Source: Prochlorococcus sp. AG-363-P19 (lineage in GTDB: Bacteria; Cyanobacteriota; Cyanobacteriia; PCC-6307; Cyanobiaceae). Taken from it: 46,564 bases of DNA. The DNA is taken from the NCBI GenBank assembly GCA_003280055.1, contig QCGG01000014.1, positions 1 to 46,564 of the forward strand, in the 5' to 3' direction. A model generated the notes under the pieces. The model saw nothing but the letters and a program-made list of their open reading frames with translations. It searched no databases and was not told the DNA's origin. The position numbers and the translations under genes are program-made. Below are positions 7,365-14,707 of the stretch, one piece after another. The stretch's first letter is position 1. Each line of letters opens with the position of its first letter.

Positions 7365-7453
7365 CCAGCAGTTATGCCAATGACACAAAAGAAAGAGAAT
7401 TCAACTAAATCTCGAAATGGTGAGTTTAGAGCATTAGATAGTTTTTCAGGCAT
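7346..7453 (-). CDS. Single-span membrane micro-protein (35 aa)
   Basis: MPEKLSNALNSPFRDLVEF then SFFCVIGITAGWIGLL. A polar head of about 19 residues precedes a single span at the very C-terminus. It overlaps the next gene, pointing to translational coupling of two tiny membrane proteins. Confidence 0.55.
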   Translation of the reverse strand: MPEKLSNALNSPFRDLVEFSFFCVIGITAGWIGLL

Positions 7454-7522
7454 TTTAATCTTTAGCAGATTGGAAATAATTAGATTTAACTGTTTAGAAT
7501 CTTTATTGTGATTACTCTTTGA

Positions 7523-7705
7523 TTAGAAAAGGAAAATTCCTTTTGATTGAAAGAAAATGTGAACTGCTGGATTATGAAGATATTGATAGTGGAACTCAAT
7601 TCCAATCATTACTAAAAGCAATGAAATACTTAGGATCAATCCAGTTCGTAAGAATTGACGATCTCTAAAGAGATCTTGATTAAGTATTAGAGATGATGCT
7701 GTCAT
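7523..7705 (-). CDS. Single-span membrane micro-protein (60 aa)
   Basis: SSLILNQDLFRDRQFLRTG, a span (LILSISLLLVMIGIEF), then HYQYLHNPAVHIFF. The E-F-H-Y-x-Y-L-H-N sequence after the span contains three histidines that could coordinate pigment or metal; this is speculation. No family recognised. Confidence 0.55.
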   Translation of the reverse strand: MTASSLILNQDLFRDRQFLRTGLILSISLLLVMIGIEFHYQYLHNPAVHIFFQSKGIFLF

Positions 7706-7744
7706 AATGATTAGATAAGAACATTAAAATTTACTATTTGAGAT

Positions 7745-7918
7745 TCAAATTCTGCATCCAAGTTGGAGCTGACCTGAATCTATTAATTGGCCAAGCTTCA
7801 AAGCTGTTGCTTGTTCACATCTAGAGAACTCTAATTGATTTCTAGTCACCCATCTCAATTCATCCTGGGTAATTATTCCAGTAGAGATTGATGCTAGAAA
7901 TAATGTACCAATTCCCAT
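7745..7918 (-). CDS. Hypothetical small protein (57 aa)
   Basis: MGIGTLFLASISTGIITQDELRW then QLEFSRCEQATALKLGQLIDSGQLQLGCRI. This reads as a complete small gene: a hydrophobic start that may be a membrane anchor and an amphipathic helical end. I believe similar proteins occur in other picocyanobacteria, but cannot name the family. Confidence 0.6.
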   Translation of the reverse strand: MGIGTLFLASISTGIITQDELRWVTRNQLEFSRCEQATALKLGQLIDSGQLQLGCRI

Positions 7919-7941
7919 TTTTTAGCTCCTTAAAAAAAAGA

Positions 7942-8007
7942 TTAGTTAGATCGTTTATAGATCCTTTGAGCAAATTGCTTCAAAGGTTTGAAAGGATTAA
8001 ATTCCAT
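7942..8007 (-). CDS. FNPFKP-motif micro-ORF (21 aa), possibly truncated
   Basis: MEFNPFKPLKQFAQRIYKRSN lies three bases behind the hli stop. The EFNPFKP element also opens the 41-residue protein at 24474-24599, so it is a repeated motif; here the membrane half is missing. Confidence 0.4.
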   Translation of the reverse strand: MEFNPFKPLKQFAQRIYKRSN

Positions 8008-8010
8008 CGT

Positions 8011-8151
8011 TTAAACAATTCCAGGAAGGATTTGCCCTGTTGATACATAAGCACCAATCAAAGCCCAAAATCCCATCATTGCTGCCCAACCATTAAGACG
8101 CTCGGCTAGACGAGGATTAGCAATTGCATTGAGTTGATCAGAGTTTTCCAT
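8011..8151 (-). CDS. hli: High-light-inducible (Hli/SCP) one-helix chlorophyll-binding protein
   Basis: 46 residues: MENSDQLNAIANPRLAERLNG, then WAAMMGFWALIGAYVSTGQILPGIV. The chlorophyll-binding signature E-R-x-N-G-x-x-A-M-M-G-F is intact (Glu and Asn are the pigment ligands), and the single span and GQILPG end are typical of Prochlorococcus Hli proteins. These one-helix members of the Lhc superfamily bind chlorophyll and carotenoid and protect photosystem assembly and repair under light stress and phage infection. The very short N-terminal head fits the island-borne, cyanophage-like hli type. Too short for usual ORF cut-offs, but certain by motif. Confidence 0.95.
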   Translation of the reverse strand: MENSDQLNAIANPRLAERLNGWAAMMGFWALIGAYVSTGQILPGIV

Positions 8152-8159
8152 CAGAAGAA

Positions 8160-8530
8160 GAGAAAGGTGACGATTAATAGAATTAAACTATGAAGAACTA
8201 TAACAGTAAACATTACGGAATGTGACGGTTCGGTTTTCCGAAGCTGCTTGATGTGTAGTTAATTACCGTTTAAATGCTGGCTGTATCAATAATATATAAA
8301 TTTTAAAAAGCTGAGATTATGTTCATCTAAGACGATTCATGTATGGCTTAGCTTTCTAGATATTACGATTAAATATATTTGTAATCATCTTTTCTTGGTT
8401 AGACTTTTATCCTTTCTATCACTATTCAAGACTTTGAGTGACATATTTTATAAGATATGCTCAGTTTTGAAAATAGTCATACGATATAAAAAGTAAATAA
8501 GAAACTATGCAGACTTTATTTTTCTAGGCT
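8160..8530. other. Intergenic, no gene seen
   Basis: AT-rich; holds a short dyad (GTTCGGTTTTCCGAAGC near 8228-8245) upstream of hli that could be part of its control region. I see no reading frame with coding character. Confidence 0.6.
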
Positions 8531-8698
8531 TCAGATTTCTTGTCTCTCTTGGCAATAGGCAGTCAGCTTTTTGATGTGCTCAGAACTAAGGCAACTAATC
8601 CTTGAAGTTGCTGGTATTTCTAGAAGCGTGCAAACAGCCAGCAAGTCATCCGTTCCAACTTTGAGCTGCTCAGCTAGCTCTAAAACTCTGATCGTCAT
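8531..8698 (-). CDS. Free-standing IF2_N-like domain protein (55 aa)
   Basis: MTIRVLELAEQLKVGTDDLLAV, CTLLEIPATSRISCLSSEHI, KKLTAYCQERQEI. This fits the small three-helix IF2_N module (V-x-E-L-A-x-x-L-x-V-x-x-x-x-L-L, then L-x-I, then S-x-L-S-x-E-x-x-x-K-L) normally found at the N-terminus of translation factor IF-2. Here it stands alone, and its ATG overlaps the TGA of the decayed tyrosine recombinase (ATGA), so it was translated with the recombinase. It is probably a nucleic-acid- or protein-binding accessory factor of the element. The fold assignment rests on the motif pattern only. Confidence 0.65.
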   Translation of the reverse strand: MTIRVLELAEQLKVGTDDLLAVCTLLEIPATSRISCLSSEHIKKLTAYCQERQEI

Positions 8699-9147
8699 TT
8701 CGCTACTGGATAATGATCGAATGATTCAGCCAAATCTCTCGTCTTAAATCTGGCATAGCTCAAAAGGTGAGTATCCAAGGTGTGCCCCATTGCATCAGCT
8801 ATTTGCTTGGGGGCTCTGTAACTCCCATCTAACTGAGGACGGTTGTGCCCGCAATAGGCATAAGTGATGCCTAAAGCTATAAGGGGTAAGTTCCTCCTTC
8901 TCTTTGGCAGCCTCAGATCGCAGAGCCTTCCAGATGTCTTGCCTTCTTAGATAAGTCCCAATCGCTTCACCTGCCTTTCCTTCTTTCCCTAAGGGTGGTA
9001 ATGACTCATTGGCTGCAACTCTTGCTTTCAGTGTGAAATTCCAATCCACTGGAATACCGTCAATATCAAGAACCCATATAGGAAATAACTGACTCTGCTG
9101 CTTCTTGACATAAGTTGGTTCTATTAGTAGAACAGATGTACTACATC
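8695..9147 (-). pseudogene. Tyrosine recombinase, frameshifted and N-terminally truncated
   Basis: Two overlapping minus frames together give a recombinase C-terminal domain. Frame 1 runs through IWVLDIDGIPVDWNFTLKARV, LGKEGKAGEAI and ELTPYSFRH (catalytic R-box). Frame 2 continues ITYAYCGHNRPQLDGSYRAP, QIADAMGHTLDTHLLSYARF (H-x-x-R/M-G-H box and the nucleophile Tyr in LLSYARF). A single indel around 8870-8890, right after YSFRH, separates them. The N-terminal DNA-binding part is missing upstream of 9147. This is a second, different recombinase from the stub at 3668-3966. Confidence 0.8.
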
Positions 9148-9233
9148 AGGCTCATGGTTCCATCTGCTTCCCCCTATGCGGTTTTTAAGGCTGAGGATTG
9201 GATGGTTCCGGCAGCCCCTATCGGATTAGGTCA

Positions 9234-9515
9234 ATGCGTAAGGGTCAGACCAAAAAAACGTTACCCCAAAAGCGTTTCAACGCAGCAGAGGAGTGGGATT
9301 ACCTCGAAGATGGAACGCTTAAAAAATCCCGTTCAGCTTGCGTTTGCGTAACGTGCCAACACTTCAACTACTGCTGCGACAAGCATTGTCGAACTCTTCT
9401 TACTTGCCACATTCAGCGAAAGCTAATACCCCACGGGGAGCACCTGACTTCAAGGTGTCCCCTATGGCAGCAGCGACGCGAGAAAGAGATTGGATGGTGT
9501 CCAGAGGTTGCTTGA
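9234..9515 (+). CDS. Cys/His-rich small protein, possible zinc-binding
   Basis: About 93 residues from the ATG at 9234 (RKGQTKKTLPQKRFNAAEEW). Cysteine pattern: SACVCVTCQHFNYCCDKHC, then LLTCHIQ, SRCPLW, WCPEV. C-x-C-x-x-C-x-H and C-C-x-x-x-C suggest one or two zinc sites. The region W-D-Y-L-E-D-G-T-L-K-K is reminiscent of short picocyanobacterial proteins found in islands. The overlapping frames at 9115-9351 and 9338-9571 are shadows. Function unknown; a small regulator is possible. Confidence 0.65.
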   Translation: MRKGQTKKTLPQKRFNAAEEWDYLEDGTLKKSRSACVCVTCQHFNYCCDKHCRTLLTCHIQRKLIPHGEHLTSRCPLWQQRREKEIGWCPEVA

Positions 9516-10477
9516 TTCCTTTTAGTCCTTCTGAACTTCGGTTTCTTGCCAGCAAGCAAAAATCATTCTGATCTTTTGGATTTCCTGGGCTATTAGTTCC
9601 AGGTTTTCATTTATGGAAAAAGGTCATGCCTCCATTCGACTAGAACTTGCTTCCATTCTCGGAGAGTTGCAATGCCCCAGTACAACAATGAGTTGTTAGC
9701 GGCTGCGCGGTCGTCAAGGGTTTTCCCTTAGTTGCTTCTCTTGAAGTGATGCTCAGGAACCAAAAGTTTTAGTTCCGGTTGGCCGGCATTTAGCTTGGCC
9801 ATGGGTTGATTCCGGTATGAACAGTATAAACTTAGGGGCGAGATTTTTAACTGCAAATCATTATAAGATTTTCCTAAACCCTTCTACTCCAAAAGAGTAG
9901 ACTCTATCTTGTATAGAGTTAATGGGTTGACTCTATTTTTTCTAGTCCATCACTTGTGCTTACTTGTATACAATTAGTAGGGTTGAATCTATCTCTTAAC
10001 TGTATACAATTGTCAGGACATTTATACTTGTTTCCTGTGTTAAAGTGCCAGCTAAAGGACAAGCGGCAGTCAATTCCCTCAAACGTCAATTACTCTGCCC
10101 CCTTCTATTGCGAGTAGATATTCTTCAAGTCTTTGCATCTCTCCCTCAAGTTATTTCTCGGAAATGTCCTCGCGTTTTACGCGATGCAGTAGGTCTATGG
10201 GTTGCAGGCGGACGTAACCTTTTTGCCGCTTGTCCGGTATGTGTTTTGTTGGGTATTGATTTTTCTTTATTTCTAATTTCTAGATCAAAGAAGCAAGTTC
10301 TTGCCTGGGTTAGTAGTGGAGTTTGGCTGTGCTTTGGCAATCACTCAAAGGGGGCTGATGCTTCATGTAATCGAGGTGGAATATGGGCCGAGCAAGTAAA
10401 AAGGAACTTCAAAGACGCGAAGATGAAGCCTTTGAACTGCTCTGCTCTGGTCATGGCAACTCTATAGAATCCCTAGC
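9516..10477. other. Intergenic region with an operator-like array; no firmly supported gene
   Basis: A 140-codon GTG frame at 10045-10467 and a 28-codon frame near 9613 exist, but neither has recognisable motifs, and the former changes from Cys/Leu-rich to random composition. The stretch 9884-10012 holds hairpins and palindromes described separately. Confidence 0.5.
9884..10012. promoter_or_regulatory. Cluster of dyads and GTATAC palindromes
   Basis: CTACTC/GAGTAG hairpin (9884-9900), then ACTCTAT/ATAGAGT hairpin (9901-9919), then palindrome TTGTATACAA (9964-9973), then TGTATACA within CTGTATACAATTG (10000-10012). The two GTATAC palindromes are centred 36 bases apart. This looks like a two-site operator upstream of the sugar operon, with possible mRNA stem-loops. 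The cognate regulator is not evident. Confidence 0.45.
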
Positions 10478-10589
10478 ATGGGAAATCATGAACTTGATGA
10501 GCTTAAGAGAATTTCAGAAACCCTTGGGCAAAACAAGGATATTATTCAGGCAACAGGTGGCAACACATCTCTCAAGCAAGGAGAACTGA
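10383..10589 (+). pseudogene. Possible truncated gene start at the edge of the sugar operon
   Basis: The frame opens MGRASKKELQRREDEAFELL and keeps coding-like character for about 35 residues, then runs out of frame into the aldolase gene. It may be the head of an older gene cut by insertion of the operon. Low certainty. Confidence 0.3.
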
Positions 10590-11524
10590 TCTGGGTAAAA
10601 GCATCAGGAAAGGCATTGGTAAATGCAAATAAAGAAGAGATCTTCCTGCCAATAAACCTAAAGGAGTCGAAAAGTAGGGTAGAAGAGCTAACTGAAGGGC
10701 CAATAAATTTTAAAGCAACTAACAATTCAGAGCTAAGACCATCAATAGAAACAGCTCTACATATACTTATGCCGCAAAAGTATGTTATTCACACACACCC
10801 TATAGACGTTATAGCTTCTTCCGTAAGGGTAAATTCTAACCAGCTTCTCAAAGAAAAACTAAACGGGTTAGATATAGCGATTATAGAATATATGAAGCCT
10901 GGACTACCATTAGCAAGGGAAGTTTCAAAGACATTAAAGAATAAACAAGTCTCAATAATAATATTAAAGAATCATGGGTTAGTTATAGGAGTTGATAGCA
11001 GTGATGAAGCAATGGAGCTACATCGTAAAATAAGCATGAGACTAGCAATGAAGGAGCGTCAGACTGTACCTCCTAATACTTCAGTCTTAAAAGAAGCAGT
11101 AGAGCAGCTAAATAGAGAAAAGGTTATAGCAAGACTACCAATATCGGAAAAAATACATTCTATTGGAAATGACTATTTGAGCAAAAGAATTGCTCTAAAT
11201 GGTTCGTTATTCCCAGACCATGTAGTCTTCTGCGGCAAAAAACCCACCGTTATAGAAATAGGAAATTTAAAGAACATTGGCACTCCTAACATTAAATCAC
11301 CACCCTATTTACTTGTAGAAGGGTATGGGGTAATTTTGCTAAATAGGTGTACTAAAGAGGCCGAGGAGATGCTTGAGGCGGAAGCCAAAGTACTTCTAAG
11401 ACTAGAAGAGATTGAGGGTCTTAACTTCTTAACTGATGAGCAATGCGATGAACTAATTAATTGGGATGCGGAGATATATAGAAAACAATTAGCCAGTAAA
11501 GCTGATAGAGGAGAGCAAAAGTAA
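10478..11524 (+). CDS. Class II aldolase/adducin-family protein
   Basis: 348 residues, zinc-dependent aldolase fold of the AraD/FucA family. GGNTSLK (27-33) and KASGKAL are phosphate-binding loops, HTH (105-107) in VIHTHPID and H166 in LKNHGLVIG are the zinc ligands, and SIET carries the usual acidic residue. The family joins DHAP and an aldehyde to a ketose-1-phosphate, or decarboxylates sugar phosphates. The C-terminal 150 residues are an extra domain of the kind seen in larger rhamnulose-phosphate-aldolase-like proteins, minus the dehydrogenase. First gene of the operon; its TAA overlaps the next ATG (TAATG). Likely role: making the carbon skeleton of the sugar that the next gene activates. 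Confidence 0.85.
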   Translation: MGNHELDELKRISETLGQNKDIIQATGGNTSLKQGELIWVKASGKALVNANKEEIFLPINLKESKSRVEELTEGPINFKATNNSELRPSIETALHILMPQKYVIHTHPIDVIASSVRVNSNQLLKEKLNGLDIAIIEYMKPGLPLAREVSKTLKNKQVSIIILKNHGLVIGVDSSDEAMELHRKISMRLAMKERQTVPPNTSVLKEAVEQLNREKVIARLPISEKIHSIGNDYLSKRIALNGSLFPDHVVFCGKKPTVIEIGNLKNIGTPNIKSPPYLLVEGYGVILLNRCTKEAEEMLEAEAKVLLRLEEIEGLNFLTDEQCDELINWDAEIYRKQLASKADRGEQK

Positions 11525-13140
11525 TGCAAATAATAATACCTATGTCAGGGGTTGGGGAAAGGTTTAGAAAAGCAGGTTATACAGTGCCAAAGCCATTAAT
11601 AGAGATTGAAGGTAAGCCGATAATTGCACATGTCATAGAAATGTTTCCTGGTAAAAATTCATTTACATTTATATGCAACAACAAACACCTAGAAACAACA
11701 AATATGAGGAAGATATTGAAAGAATATGCGCCTGCATCTAACGTAATTGGAATTGATGCCCATAAAAAAGGACCAGTTTATGCTGTAAGTAAAGCATTTG
11801 AGTATATAGAAGATGAATCACCAGCAATAGTTAATTACTGTGATTTTAGCTGTTATTGGGATTTTGCTAATTTTATAAGCTTTACTGAAAAGAAGAAAAT
11901 GAATGGATATATCCCAGCATACAGAGGTTTCCACCCACACTCACTAGGGAAAACAAACTACGCCTACATGAAAGAAGAAAATGGGTACTTAAGAGAGATA
12001 CAGGAAAAAAAACCTTTTACAACAAATAAAATGAAGGAATTTGCCTCAAGTGGGACATACCACTTTGCCAAAGGAAGTTATATCAAGCATTACTTTAAAT
12101 TGCTTATGAAAGAAGAACTAAAAGTCGGTGGAGAATATTATTGTAGTCTTGTATATAATTTAATGATTAGAGATGGTTTAAATATTGGTATATATGAACT
12201 AGAGCACTTTATGCAGTGGGGTACTCCAGAAGATTTAGAAGAGTACATTGCATGGTCAAACTGCTTTAGAAGTTTAGTTGATGGAAAGACAAATAGAAAG
12301 GAAGAAGCATTTGGTACACTGGTAATGCCAATGGCAGGCAGGGGAAGTAGATTTAAAAATGAAGGCTACCAAGTAACGAAGCCACTGATAAAAGTGAATG
12401 GAGAGCCAATGTTCAAAAAGGCATCAAACTCATTGCCTGACTACGAGCGGTATATATATATCTGTCTAGAGGATGACCTTGAGGAAATAATGAGAAGTAC
12501 TGTCGAGGAGGGTAAAAGTAAAGACATTAGGTACATAGCCTTAAAGGAAGTGACTGATGGACAGGCGAAGACTAGTAAGGTTGGTTTACACAGTTGTATA
12601 GAGAGTAAACCAATAACAATTAGTGCATGTGATCATGGTGTATTATTTAATGAAGAAGAGTATCAAAAACATATTTATAAAGATGATTTTGATGTTTTAG
12701 TTTGGGTAAAAAAAGGTCATGTAGGTGCATACAGAAATCCAGAAATGTATGGGTGGGTTTCTACTAAAGGAAATAGAATTACTAAAGTATCAGTCAAAAA
12801 GCAAATTAATAATCCACGTGAAGACCCTATTATCATAGGAACATTCACATTTAAGAATTCTTATATTCTTGGAAAATGCCTAAATAGTCTGATAAGTAGA
12901 GATGCTAGGGTGAATGGAGAGCTATATGTAGATTCCTGTATAGATGAAGCAATGGTATTAGGCTATAGATGCCTAACACTAGATGTTGATCATTACGTAT
13001 GTTGGGGTACACCAAACGATTTGAGGACATTTAATTATTGGCAATCATGTTATGAAAAGTGGCAGAGTCATCCCTATAGCCATGGGTTAGACAAGTGGAT
13101 TAACATCAAAGCCAGTGGATACAATCAAATAGAGGGATAA
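11524..13140 (+). CDS. Tandem double nucleotidyltransferase (sugar-phosphate activating)
   Basis: 538 residues with two GT-A nucleotidyltransferase domains in one chain. Domain 1 (about 1-250) opens IIPMSGVGERFRKAGYTVPKPLI, the NTP-binding G-x-G-x-R-F and catalytic P-K-P-L. Domain 2 (about 265-510) opens LVMPMAGRGSRFKNEGYQVTKPL, with T-K-P-L in place of P-K-P-L. Both end in a matching WGTP-(E/N)-DL motif (QWGTPEDLEEYIAW; CWGTPNDLRTFNYW), so the gene arose by internal duplication. Each half would use NTP plus a sugar- or polyol-phosphate to make NDP-sugar; two half-reactions or one dead regulatory half are both possible. Stop-start overlap with the aldolase. Confidence 0.88.
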   Translation: MQIIIPMSGVGERFRKAGYTVPKPLIEIEGKPIIAHVIEMFPGKNSFTFICNNKHLETTNMRKILKEYAPASNVIGIDAHKKGPVYAVSKAFEYIEDESPAIVNYCDFSCYWDFANFISFTEKKKMNGYIPAYRGFHPHSLGKTNYAYMKEENGYLREIQEKKPFTTNKMKEFASSGTYHFAKGSYIKHYFKLLMKEELKVGGEYYCSLVYNLMIRDGLNIGIYELEHFMQWGTPEDLEEYIAWSNCFRSLVDGKTNRKEEAFGTLVMPMAGRGSRFKNEGYQVTKPLIKVNGEPMFKKASNSLPDYERYIYICLEDDLEEIMRSTVEEGKSKDIRYIALKEVTDGQAKTSKVGLHSCIESKPITISACDHGVLFNEEEYQKHIYKDDFDVLVWVKKGHVGAYRNPEMYGWVSTKGNRITKVSVKKQINNPREDPIIIGTFTFKNSYILGKCLNSLISRDARVNGELYVDSCIDEAMVLGYRCLTLDVDHYVCWGTPNDLRTFNYWQSCYEKWQSHPYSHGLDKWINIKASGYNQIEG

Positions 13141-13144
13141 GAAT

Positions 13145-13291
13145 ATGAGAGAAAGTTCTTATATTAAAGGTATAGAGACAATGAAAAGTGATTTTACAAA
13201 AAAGGTACTTAAGTTCATAATTTTAGGTGGAAGTTCAGTGTTTAACTTCATAATGATGGAAAAATTGGTATTCAGGAAAAGGAGCTGGTAA
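13145..13291 (+). CDS. Mini GtrA-like membrane protein (48 aa)
   Basis: MRESSYIKGIETMKSDFTKK, then VLKFIILGGSSVFNFIMMEKLVFRKRSW. GtrA flippase-like proteins begin with K-F-x-x-V-G-G-x-x-x-x-N-F and finish with x-x-x-K-x-V-F-R; here these two ends are fused with about 80 residues missing. It lies between the nucleotidyltransferase and GT2 genes (stop 2 bases before the next ATG), where GtrA normally sits beside a GT2 polyprenyl-phosphate glycosyltransferase. Either an internally deleted remnant that kept the frame or a true one-helix partner. Confidence 0.5.
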   Translation: MRESSYIKGIETMKSDFTKKVLKFIILGGSSVFNFIMMEKLVFRKRSW

Positions 13292-13293
13292 TC

Positions 13294-14109
13294 ATGAGTA
13301 ATAAAAATATTTCTTTAATCCCGAAGATATCTATCGTAGTTCCATGTTATAATGAAAAAGATAATATAGAAGCTCTGGTAAAAAGATTCTCTGAAATACT
13401 TAAGTTACCAGGCAAAATAGGGTATAGAGATGATATTGAAGTAGTTTTTGTCGACAATGGTTCAACAGACGGTTCAGATTTTATCTTCAAAAGTATTCTG
13501 AAAAATTACACATTTGGTGTCCACCATAGAATAAATATAAATAAAGGATATGGATATGGGATTAAAGAAGGGTTAAAGAAAGCAAATAATGAGTTTGTAG
13601 GATGGACACATGCAGATTTACAAACAGATCCGTCTGATATATTAAGGGCAGTAGAAATAATAAAGGAAGAAAAGTGTAGGAAGGATATCTTTATAAAGGG
13701 GAAAAGGTATGGCAGAAAGAATTCAGATAAGATATTCACATTTGGAATGTCAGTATTGGAATCATTACTTTTCTGTACGAAGTTAGTAGATATAAATGCC
13801 CAACCTAGTATATGTCATAAAGACTTTATTAGTTTAGCTCCCGAAGCTCCGAACGATTTTTCATTAGACCTATACTATTTTGCACTTGCGAGAAAGTTAA
13901 AGTTTAAAATAAGACGATTTGATGTCTATTTTGGGCCAAGGGTTCATGGAAACTCAAGTTGGAATATAAGCTGGGGTTCGAAATTTCGATTTATAGTAAG
14001 AACAGTCACTTTTTCATTTAAACTACTAAGGTTCTTAAATGACCAACGCATGGAGTTAAAAAGAATGAAAACAAGAAATTTTATTTTGAAAAATCATGAT
14101 AATAATTAG
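13294..14109 (+). CDS. Family 2 glycosyltransferase (DPM/GtrB-like)
   Basis: 271 residues, GT-A fold: IVVPCYNEKDNIE (about 15-27), VVFVDNGSTDGS with the substrate-binding aspartates, and WTHADLQTDP, the D-x-D-type metal site. This is the polyprenyl-phosphate glycosyltransferase pattern (as in dolichyl-phosphate mannosyltransferase), but it lacks the two C-terminal membrane helices of GtrB, so it is soluble or peripheral. Expected reaction: sugar from NDP-sugar to undecaprenyl phosphate, feeding the GT-C-like membrane protein two genes downstream. The end overlaps the next gene by 14 bases. Confidence 0.9.
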   Translation: MSNKNISLIPKISIVVPCYNEKDNIEALVKRFSEILKLPGKIGYRDDIEVVFVDNGSTDGSDFIFKSILKNYTFGVHHRININKGYGYGIKEGLKKANNEFVGWTHADLQTDPSDILRAVEIIKEEKCRKDIFIKGKRYGRKNSDKIFTFGMSVLESLLFCTKLVDINAQPSICHKDFISLAPEAPNDFSLDLYYFALARKLKFKIRRFDVYFGPRVHGNSSWNISWGSKFRFIVRTVTFSFKLLRFLNDQRMELKRMKTRNFILKNHDNN

Positions 14110-14707
14110 TCACCGGCGCAATACAATTAAGCAGATAACTGAAACACCAGAAGAATACGGTGCCGAGATAGATATTAGAACAAACGGAAACAACCTGGTA
14201 ATTCACCATGAACCATATGAGGAAGGGACATGTCTTATGGAGTGGCTAGCACATTACAAGCATAAGTTATTAATTCTAAACGTAAAGGAAGAAGGACTTG
14301 AGAGTCGACTAATTGAAATAATGTCAGAACATAATATCGTTAATTATTTCTTTCTGGATCAGTCATTTCCTTTTCTGATTAAGACATCAAAACAAGGAGA
14401 GCGAAGAAGTGCTGTAAGATTCTCAGAATACGAATCAATCAATACAGTATTAAGTCTAGCAGGTAAAGTTGATTGGGTTTGGGTTGACTACTTTACACGA
14501 CTAGCAATTGATAAGACTTCATATACAGAACTCAAAAAAGCCGGGTTTAAACTCTGTTTGGTTTCCCCGGAGTTACAAGGATTTGCAAAAAAAGTAATCC
14601 CAAATCTCCGGAATGAATTAAAGAGAAAAAGAATATCTGTTAATGCTGTATGTACAAAGAGTCCTGACTTATGGCTTAATAGTATAGAAGAAGGAGAAGC
14701 ATGCTAG
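14096..14707 (+). CDS. Glycerophosphodiester phosphodiesterase-like protein
   Basis: 203 residues, TIM-barrel type. ISHRRNTI gives the H-R of the GDPD active site, EYGAEIDIR the metal-binding Glu/Asp pair, and LVIHHEP stands where GDPD has the catalytic H-D. The rest (LILNVKEEG, VNYFFLDQSF, VDWVWVDYFT) gives regular barrel strands. Family enzymes hydrolyse glycerophosphodiesters. In a glycan operon it may cleave or transfer a glycerol-phosphate-linked substrate or act on a lipid-linked intermediate. Short for the family (usually 230-260). The end overlaps the next ATG by 7 bases. Confidence 0.75.
   Translation: MIIISHRRNTIKQITETPEEYGAEIDIRTNGNNLVIHHEPYEEGTCLMEWLAHYKHKLLILNVKEEGLESRLIEIMSEHNIVNYFFLDQSFPFLIKTSKQGERRSAVRFSEYESINTVLSLAGKVDWVWVDYFTRLAIDKTSYTELKKAGFKLCLVSPELQGFAKKVIPNLRNELKRKRISVNAVCTKSPDLWLNSIEEGEAC

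Noticed and set aside
9115-9571. Frames flanking the Cys-rich protein (9115-9351, 9338-9571)
   Set aside because: Overlap the better frame at 9234-9515; the latter has a conserved Cys pattern.
10045-10467. 140-codon GTG frame upstream of the aldolase
   Set aside because: No recognisable motifs and composition changes midway; cannot be supported, though a decayed gene is possible.
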